Positions 57,370-64,000 of a DNA stretch of 64,000 nt are shown here, piece by piece. A model generated the notes under the pieces. It ran no database searches. It was not told where the DNA came from and saw only the letters and a program-made list of their open reading frames with translations. The stretch is from positions 58,195,546 to 58,259,545 of the forward strand of contig NC_092054.1 in NCBI RefSeq assembly GCF_003086295.3, read 5' to 3'. This DNA is from Arachis hypogaea (Eukaryota > Streptophyta > Magnoliopsida > Fabales > Fabaceae). Both the position numbers and the translations under genes were made by a program. Each line of letters starts with the position of its first letter. Within the stretch, counting starts at the first letter, position 1.

Positions 57370-59805
57370 CCGACCCCCTTTCCAACCTCTAGGAACATGC
57401 TGGCAATCTTGCTCGGCGGAGCATCGGTCGGCCGGTCGTTAATGCGCGTCGGTCAGTTGATCCTAGTCTCGACATTATCTAGGTATCTTGAACAGAACGT
57501 GAGAATCTCCTCGGATAAGTAGCCCTCTACAATCGATCCTTCAGGTTGTGCCCTGTTATGCACGTACTACTTGAGACGACATAGGTACCTTCGAGACCAT
57601 AACATATAAATTACTAGATGACAGCTAACCTAATAAAACAGGTCAAGAAAGTTGAAGTAGATCTTTACCTCTCAATTGGGTACATCCACCGGTAATGCAC
57701 TGGGCCACCGAGACGTACCTCCTCGACCAAATGCACCGTTTAGATGAACCATGACTGTGAAGAAGGAAGGTGGAAATATCATCTCCATGTGGCACAGAGT
57801 ATGGACCACATGATCCTGAAGGAGAGGAAGTTGTTGAGGGTCTATGGATTTACTGCATATTAGTCGGAAAAAGGCTGATAACTCAGCCAAGACGGCCGAC
57901 ACTGGGGTGGGTAATACGTGTTTTGACGCAAATGGAAGTAGATGTTCCATTAGAATATGGCAGTCATGACTCTTCAAGCTGAATAACTTGCGCTGTTTTA
58001 AATCAACACAGCGAGAGATGTTGCTAGAGTACCCGTCTGGAAAGACCACATTCTTAATTGTCCTAAGAAAGACATCCTTCTGTGGATTCGACATGGTAAA
58101 GACTGCAGCCGGATACTTTCCACCTTCAAGTGGCCATATATCATGCCTGATTCCCATCAACTGGAGATCTTTTCGAGCATTTAGGTGGTCTTTGGATTTA
58201 CCGCTCTCGTTCAACATGGTGAAAACAATGTTGTCGCATACATTTTTCTCTATGTGCATCACGTCAAGGTTGTAACGTAATTCGTTGTTCTGCCAGTATG
58301 GAAGATCAAAGAATACACTCCTCTTTCTCCAGGGAGACTCGTCTTACACTACGGTCTGCTGTCTGCGCCTTCTTTTACCACCTACCACTTGCACCTTGCC
58401 CTGTGAGATGAGCACACCCTCGAATTGTCTCAGGACATCCCTGCCAGTTAATTTGGTAGCTGGGGATCTATCCTCTACCTTGCCATCAAATCTACTCCGG
58501 TCCTGTCTATATCTGTGATCACGATTCAAGAAGCGACGATGACCCATATAACACCATTTCTGACTGAAGGTGAGTCGCCTAGTCTCGGCGTCTAAATTGG
58601 ACGTGGGGCAAGCTCTTCCGCCGTACATATTCCAGCCAGATAAATTGCCCAAGCCAGGAAAATTGCTGATAGTCCACATCAATGCAGCTTGCATCTTGAA
58701 TGTTTTCTTCTCACTGGCATCGTACGTATCAACACCGGCCCACAACTGCTTCAGCTCATCGATCAGAGGCTGTAGGTAGACATCTATGTCATTGCCAGGC
58801 ATTTTAGGACCAGGAATAATCATAGAGAGAATAAAGTTGATTTGTTTCATGCAAATCCATGGGGATAATTTGTACAGAATAAGAATCACTGGCCATATTA
58901 AGTACTTTGAACTGAGGTTTCCATAAGTATTAAAGCCATCACTGGCCAAGGCTAAGCGAACATTGTGCGGATTGCCAGAAAAGTTAGTATATCTCATGTC
59001 AAATGCTTTCCAACCCTCACCATCCCTGGGATGCCTCAAGGAACCGTCAGATTTGGTTCCTCTCCTGTGTCACAACATGTCCACGGCTGTCTTGCTGGAC
59101 ATGAATAATCTCTGCAACCGTAGAATTAGAGGAAAATAACAAAGAACTTTCGCTGCCTTGAGGTTTTCCATTCTTCTTGACAACGGCATTGATCCTTACT
59201 AAAGGATTCTTCCTGATCTTTTGCTTCCACCTGGATGCTCCACACCGTTTGCATCTAGACAGGTCTTGGTCGGAACCCTAGTATAGCATGCAATCATTTG
59301 GACAGGCATCTATCTTCTTGTACTCAATACAGAGCTTCCTTATGATCCTCTTGGCATCATGCAAGGTCTTCGGAATCCTTGCATGCTCAAAGGCATCCCC
59401 CAATAGCTCTAGAATCAATTCGAAAGTCTTGTCGCTCACTCCACATATGCACTTTATATGGTACAACCTTACTAAGAAAGACAGCTTCGAGAATCTTGAG
59501 CATCCCGGATATAATTCCTGCTCGCCGTCCTCAAGCACGTCGTGAAAGGCACGAGCCTCACAGCTAGGTTCATTAGATAAGTACAGCAACCCCTCCGCAA
59601 TGTCTCTGACATGCCCATTCATCGAGTCTTCATCGTCACTCTGCAGTCCCGGCAAGTTGAATGTGTCGTGGACCATGTCATGCATTTGATCTTCTAAACT
59701 TACAGTAGGTTCTAGTTCCTCCCTACCGTTGGATCTCTCGTCTATGATCCTCTCACCGTGATGTAACCAAAAGGTATAGTTAGGGGGAAAGGGTTTCATC
59801 AGAAG
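57370..59805 (-). pseudogene. CACTA TNP2-type transposase core
   Basis: Minus-strand pieces in order: PFPPNYTFWLHHGE and GCSRFSKLSFLVRLYHIKC to ACPNDCMLY (59805-59281); a TAG at 59278 where Trp is usual; CKRCGASRWK; a 1-nt frameshift near 59155; RLQRLFMSSKTA; a TGA at 59070 where Trp is usual; SLRHPRDGEGWKAFDMRY, LIWPVILILYKLSPWICMKQ and LWAGVDTYDASEKKTFKMQA (TNP2 domain); a TAA at 58344; VMHIEKNVCDN, LPFASKHVLP, YRWMYPIER then a GTAAAG donor (57671); next exon EGYLSEEILTFCSRYL and GKGVGAA to 57370 (DUF4218). It cuts and pastes CACTA elements in the intact family; here at least four stops and two frameshifts abolish it. Confidence 0.9.
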
Positions 59806-60971
59806 GGTAGCGTTTTTTTTCAGAGACAGGACATAGAGACATGCACAGCACATCTTTAAAAAGTGTTTGGAAGCAGAGATATGGACACTGAACACATTGT
59901 CTCTGAGACAGTTTTTATAATTTTGTGTCCATTCTTTTACGAAGGACAATGATGGACACGGGATTTGGAGGAGGGACACGGACCTTTTTTTATGATTTTT
60001 TTTTCTTTTTGTCCACAGATATTTTTTATTATTTCACTGTTTACCCCTTCTTATTTTTCCTAATTTGCGTTGTTCTCAGAAACGTATCTTCTTCTCCATG
60101 TTCTTTCTCTATTTCTATGTTCTCCTTTTTTTTCTCATGTACTCTTTTCTTTTTATATAATTTTTTATTGGGTTGGATAATTTATTCCTTCTTATCGTTC
60201 TTATTTCAATATCATTTTAACATTGTATTATATTATTTGATTTGTATAAAAATAATAACAAAAATAATTAGTCTTGAAATTTTTAAAAGATAAATATGAT
60301 CAAAAAGGTAAAATTGATCTTTTAGAATACTAAAAAATAATCTATAAGTTGTAATTGATTTTATATAATTAAAAAAATCAATTTTTTAAAAAGAAAAATC
60401 AATTTTTAGATTAAAAAATTGGTTTTCTAAATAAAAATAGATTTTTATGTGCAAAAGTTAATTTTTTTTCATGTAAAAATGGATTCTTTTTTATAACTGA
60501 TTTTTTATTTAAAATTAATTTAACTTATTAACCTAAACAAAATCTTATTTTATTAATCAAACTCAGATTTATTTTTTTGTTAATATTAACCATATGTATT
60601 CCTACATATTAATAATAAATTTAAAAATAAAATAATTATATTTATAAATTTTATTTTAATATAAATATTATTATATAATTTTTTATTAAAATTTTTTACC
60701 CCTTTAAACATTTTTTTCAAGTTTTAGTCTCATTTTCTATTAAATTAATTTATACTTGATGCAGAAAATTTGGAATCACATGGCTATTTTAGTCATTTCA
60801 TATAATATTTTAGTTTTATCCATGTATATCCAAACATAAAAATGGACATTACATTAGTGTCTTGTACATCGTATCCAAACACAATACACAAACAATAATT
60901 TTTAATGTCTCCGTCCTATTGTCTCTGTCTCAGTGTCATGTTCTGTTCTGTCTTTGAAAACAAACGCTACC
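59806..60971. mobile_element. MITE-like element with GGTAGCG termini and 3-bp TSD
   Basis: Left end GGTAGCGTTTTTTTTCAGAG and reverse complement of the right end GGTAGCGTTTGTTTTCAAAG form imperfect terminal inverted repeats of about 50 bp. The 3-bp TSD AAG (59803-59805 and 60972-60974) fits the PIF/Harbinger (Tourist) group. 1166 bp, AT-rich, no transposase. Removing it with one TSD copy joins EDTYDNL to LMKPFPPNY in the CACTA transposase without a frame change. Confidence 0.9.
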
Positions 60972-61147
60972 AAGATTATCGTAGGTGTCCTCTCTAGTTT
61001 GGAAAACCTGGAACCCACACAAAGGGCATGGACAATGTATCATCCCATCGGATGATGCATTGGCAAATGCGAAGTCAAGGAATTTATTCAGACCATCCCT
61101 GTATTCTACACTACCTCGTGGCTTTGTAATCCATCTCTTATCAATGT
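60972..61147 (-). pseudogene. CACTA transposase N-terminal exon (Transpos_assoc domain)
   Basis: After the acceptor TTTATTTAG the exon reads DKRWITKPRGSVEYRDGLNK, FLDFAFAN and MIHCPCPLCGFQV, the transposase-associated domain (PF13963) with its Cys-rich CPC..C pattern, which opens most plant TNP2 proteins. No stop within the exon. The upstream exon with the start codon was not identified. Confidence 0.85.
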
Positions 61148-63552
61148 CTAAATAAATGGAATAGCACAAACAAATAAATAAATAGTAAAAAATACATAGA
61201 GGACTAAACTCGACAATATATTACAAGCAAAACCATGTAGGGAGTGACGGAATAACTCAAAACGAAAACAAAATTAAAATTACTTGCATCCCAGATAACA
61301 TGTAGCACACGAAAGGTATTGGGGAGGAGGCTTACTCATTGCAAAATTCTGTGCTTTCTTAAAAGAATACTGGTCGAAAGAATTGCTGGTTCCAAGTCCA
61401 AAAAATGAAAAGATAAATAAAAGCTTCCTTAAAAATTGAAAAAGAAAACAGGAATAACTGTTAACATAAAAAAATAAAAAAATAAGTCAAGAAATATAAC
61501 TAAACAATCATAATGTACAGAGAATAGAATCTTCAAAATATCTTAAAAAATGGAAAACATAACAGGAATGAAAGTTAGATTTAAAAGACAATTAAAAAAA
61601 AAAATATATATATATATAAGCAATTATAACAGATAGAGGATAGAATCTTGAAATTGTAGATATATTATTTTAGATACGCTTCTAAGAAAGTCATATTATA
61701 GTTTCCCTGTCTTATCTTCTACCATGTAAATACAAATAATTAGTTTACTGAAAAAAATAAATTATTAACCCCTCAACTCAAGATCAATATTTTCTTTACT
61801 TGGTTAAAAAGAAAGGACAAACAAGAAAATTTGGACTTAATAAACTGAATTCTGAGAAATAAAATTAAAAAAGGCATGGATATGAATGCATGAAACCAGA
61901 ACCTGTTACAAATGGACATAGTACATCCGAATTATTGGGGTACCCTTATTTGGATTTGAGCCATGGAAGGAAGATGCTATAACATTAATAATTATAGTAA
62001 TAATAATAAAGCATATAATTGAGTTCTTTCAATATTTTGGCTTCATTTGCAACGAAACAGGAAACTGTATTAACCAAGGAAGAAGAAGAAAGATGATACT
62101 TTCGTCAAGCGAAAGAAATTGAAGTCAATTAAATAAATGTAAACCTAATGTAAACACGCAGAGTCTATAATAGCTCCATTGTCTTCCATACTTGTAAAAA
62201 CATCAAACTCCTATCTTTTGTAAACCAATTTCTCTAACAATAATTAATATATAAACCTGCCAAGCTAACTAGCTGCTCAAACTAGTTAAGTACTATTTTC
62301 AAATTTTCCATAAATAATAATACAAAAGCAACTTCTATATTCTGTAGCATTTTGTTGAGCATAATAGTTACCAATCAGACAAATAAAAAATGGGATAAAG
62401 ACCCATGTGTCTATATGTTTGTTAGATCTTAGAAACTCCTATTGATTTCAACATTTCATTCATCAATCAGAGTTTATCAAAGTTAGAATGTCACCCAATA
62501 TAATATATTATCAATTATCCAACAATATCCAAAACTCCTAGAATATTGCTTATAACACTTTGGTAATACTGATAATAGGCAAAAGTTGTAGTGTTGAGAA
62601 GTTGCCAATGCTGAGTATTGCTTATAACACATTAAAAATATTATAGTTTGCATCAGCCTCAATTCCTTCTTATTATTTTCCTTTTCCTAACTAGGAGAAT
62701 GATCAATTATCTTACTCACATAGGCAAAAGATGAATAGAACAATATTAAAAAATCAAAATTATCATACTCATAACAAATAACAAAGTTGAAAGAAAAATA
62801 ACCCTGATCAGAGTGTCTTCTAGAAGCTTCTCTGCTACAAGTAATTATGCAATTCTTATCAACAGCGAAAATAGAAATACATTTGGGCAATTTCTTTGCG
62901 TAGTACTTAGCAACGGACACCGAACGACGTTGCTTCCTGCACCAAAACCTTCTTCGTTGAAGAGCCTCTATACACTTTCGGTTTCAAATCAATCTGCAAT
63001 AAAACAGCGCGATTTTAGTTCCCAAAACTCTCTCTAGAGTGTAATTGTATAGTGGCTTCAAACATAAATACTAATAGTCTCTTGGTAGTTCTTTTGTGGT
63101 ATCTTGAGAATTGGCTCTTAAGTTTTTTAAAATGGGCATAATTCTAGCATTTCAGTGTGGAGAATAGGGAAGAATTCTGTGGAACCCCTGTACTACCTGG
63201 AATGATTATGTTACAATATATTTTTGTGCTGGTAGTTTACTCAAATCTAATAAATTTTTAAAAAATAGATTAACAAGTGAATTTAGGGTATTATTAGTCA
63301 TTAATATTATCATTAGTATCATTTAGTGGTATTCTCAGTAGTAACACAGACTGGTTAAGCTTTGGTTACAAAAAAAACCCCCGGTTTGTTTAAGAAACAA
63401 GAATTTGGAATCTTTTGTGTGCCGAGCTAATTTTTTTTTCTTTTTATTTTATAGTATGTCTTCCATCTTCTTGTTTTTATCCTATCCATCCTCTAATAAT
63501 TGTCATTTGGAGGCATAACTTGGATTTTTATTTTATTTTTAATTTTTTTCAG
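61148..63552. other. AT-rich region between the CACTA transposase and the MYB-CC exons
   Basis: No convincing gene. It should contain the CACTA end: minus-strand CACTACAACTTTTGCC at 62593-62578 is a candidate, but the motif GTGTTATAAGCAATA (minus strand) occurs on both sides (near 62550 and 62625), which weakens it. A GC-richer patch at 62815-63040 has short ORFs on both strands that I do not recognise. Confidence 0.4.
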
Positions 63553-64000
63553 AAGTATAGACTTGGACAACAAGCTAAAAAACAAAGTGAAGAACATCAC
63601 AAAGAGAACAATAGTGAATTCATTATAAGTTTTACTTATTTATTTATTTATTTTCAATTAAGTATATTCCTAATTGGACCATCTTCAACCATAGAGATTG
63701 ACAATATTACCATTTTATTTACCTTATACAAACATTGAAGGTTTTTATAATCTTTATTTTGTTTTCTTCCTTTTAGGATATTCATATGTGAATTTCAGCA
63801 ATAGCTCTTCAGAGTTTAGCACTAGTTTCAGAGGTGATAATGAAAGGGGGTATGTTAATGTTTTAAGAATTAAGGTCACTTCTTTAATTATATACATGAC
63901 CATGGTTTCCATTATCTAGTTATTGTTAAATATTTTATTCACCATAATTAACATCTTAATTTTTGAACAAAATAGAGAAATCCTAATAGCAGAGGCATTG
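63553..64000 (+). CDS. MYB-CC (PHR1-like) transcription factor, internal exons (partial)
   Basis: Three exons with GT-AG borders. Exon 63553-63613 (after TTTTTTTCAG) encodes KYRLGQQAKKQSEEHHKENN, the end of the MYB DNA-binding helix region (family SHLQKYRLGQQ..KKQ). Exon 63777-63849 encodes YSYVNFSNSSSEFST then FRGDNER. Exon 63976-64000 begins EILIAEAL, matching the start of the MYB-CC coiled coil (family EIPIAEALR.Q). Phases agree across both introns. The family regulates phosphate-starvation and related responses; this looks like a PHL member. The exon with the MYB repeat (..LYHLKSHLQ) is not visible upstream within the window. Confidence 0.8.

Larger units (their letters stand above)
9118..62593 (-). 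mobile_element. CACTA (En/Spm-like) DNA transposon, heavily interrupted
   Basis: The base layer of the nest. Remnants lie at 9118-13067, 15854-18172, 35979-37361, 57370-59805 and 60972-62593, all on the minus strand. They carry a Transpos_assoc-TNP2-DUF4218-DUF4216 gene, OHCU decarboxylase-like exons and a Transposase_24-like gene, in that 5' to 3' order. Removing each nested element at its TSD restores reading-frame continuity at 37361/57370 and 59805/60975. The right end is uncertain: CACTACAACTTTTGCC on the minus strand at 62593-62578 is a candidate terminus. The left end is outside the window. Confidence 0.7.

Noticed and set aside
59806..59979. Apparent N-terminus of the TNP2 ORF ending at 59278
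   Set aside because: The ATG at 59979 lies inside the MITE. The true upstream coding sequence is at 60972-61147.
62687..63037. ORFs on both strands in the GC-richer patch left of the MYB-CC exons
   Set aside because: Short and mutually overlapping with no recognised domain; could be an exon but I cannot support it.
63040..63058. Second candidate CACTA terminus (minus-strand CACTATACAATTACACTC)
   Set aside because: Only the first five bases are typical and there is no matching opposite end or subterminal repeat that I can see. Kept as an alternative to 62593.

Overview
The window is plant nuclear DNA, almost certainly from a legume. The LTR families (starts TGATGAGCGGATAATTTA and TGATAAAYCACTATTTT, many CTGGCGTTTAACGCCAG palindromes) look like those I remember from Arachis (peanut); the genus is a memory-based inference. 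Nearly all of the 64 kb is transposable elements. The only likely resident host gene is a MYB-CC (PHR1-like) transcription factor whose exons begin at 63553 and run off the right edge.

The layout is a stack of insertions, five of them dated relative to each other by matching target-site duplications (TSDs). Base layer: a degenerate CACTA DNA transposon on the minus strand (remnants 9118-13067, 15854-18172, 35979-37361, 57370-59805, 60972-about 62593). It carries a TNP2-type transposase gene, exons derived from a host OHCU decarboxylase (TTL/uraD) gene, and a Transposase_24-like gene. Inserted into it are: an LTR fragment (7807-9117); a long-TIR element (13068-15853) holding a solo LTR (13763-15489, TSD CAAGG); LTR element A (18173-35973, TSD TGCCT) holding element C (19930-30004, TSD GAGCC); LTR element B (37362-57364, TSD CTGCC) holding element D (39639-50599, TSD ACACT); and a MITE (59806-60971, TSD AAG). 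On the left, element E (4579-7801) sits in the LTR fragment and is itself invaded by minus-strand element F (1-4578).

Element D is the only one with gag-protease-RT-RNaseH-integrase. It is a young Ty3/gypsy element of Athila-like type (tRNA-Asp primer site, no chromodomain) with nearly identical LTRs and a single in-frame stop in the RT. A, B, C and E have no polymerase and look non-autonomous. C keeps gag-protease plus an intact 381-codon ORF of the putative plant transposon protein (Transposase_32) type; B has a decayed relative of that ORF and A only its first codons.

The most unusual signal is in the non-coding parts. The elements share three short stem-loops whose paired bases change together between families: an 8-bp stem with an RGGA tetraloop 17-21 nt before each 3' LTR (A-E), a 6-bp stem with an AGRCAM loop just downstream of the gag/pol stop (A-D), and a 7-8-bp stem in a conserved 3' module (A, B, E). 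They are accompanied by repeated polypurine-tract-like motifs at near-constant spacing. This suggests a shared, unannotated cis-acting RNA architecture linking an autonomous element with non-autonomous relatives.
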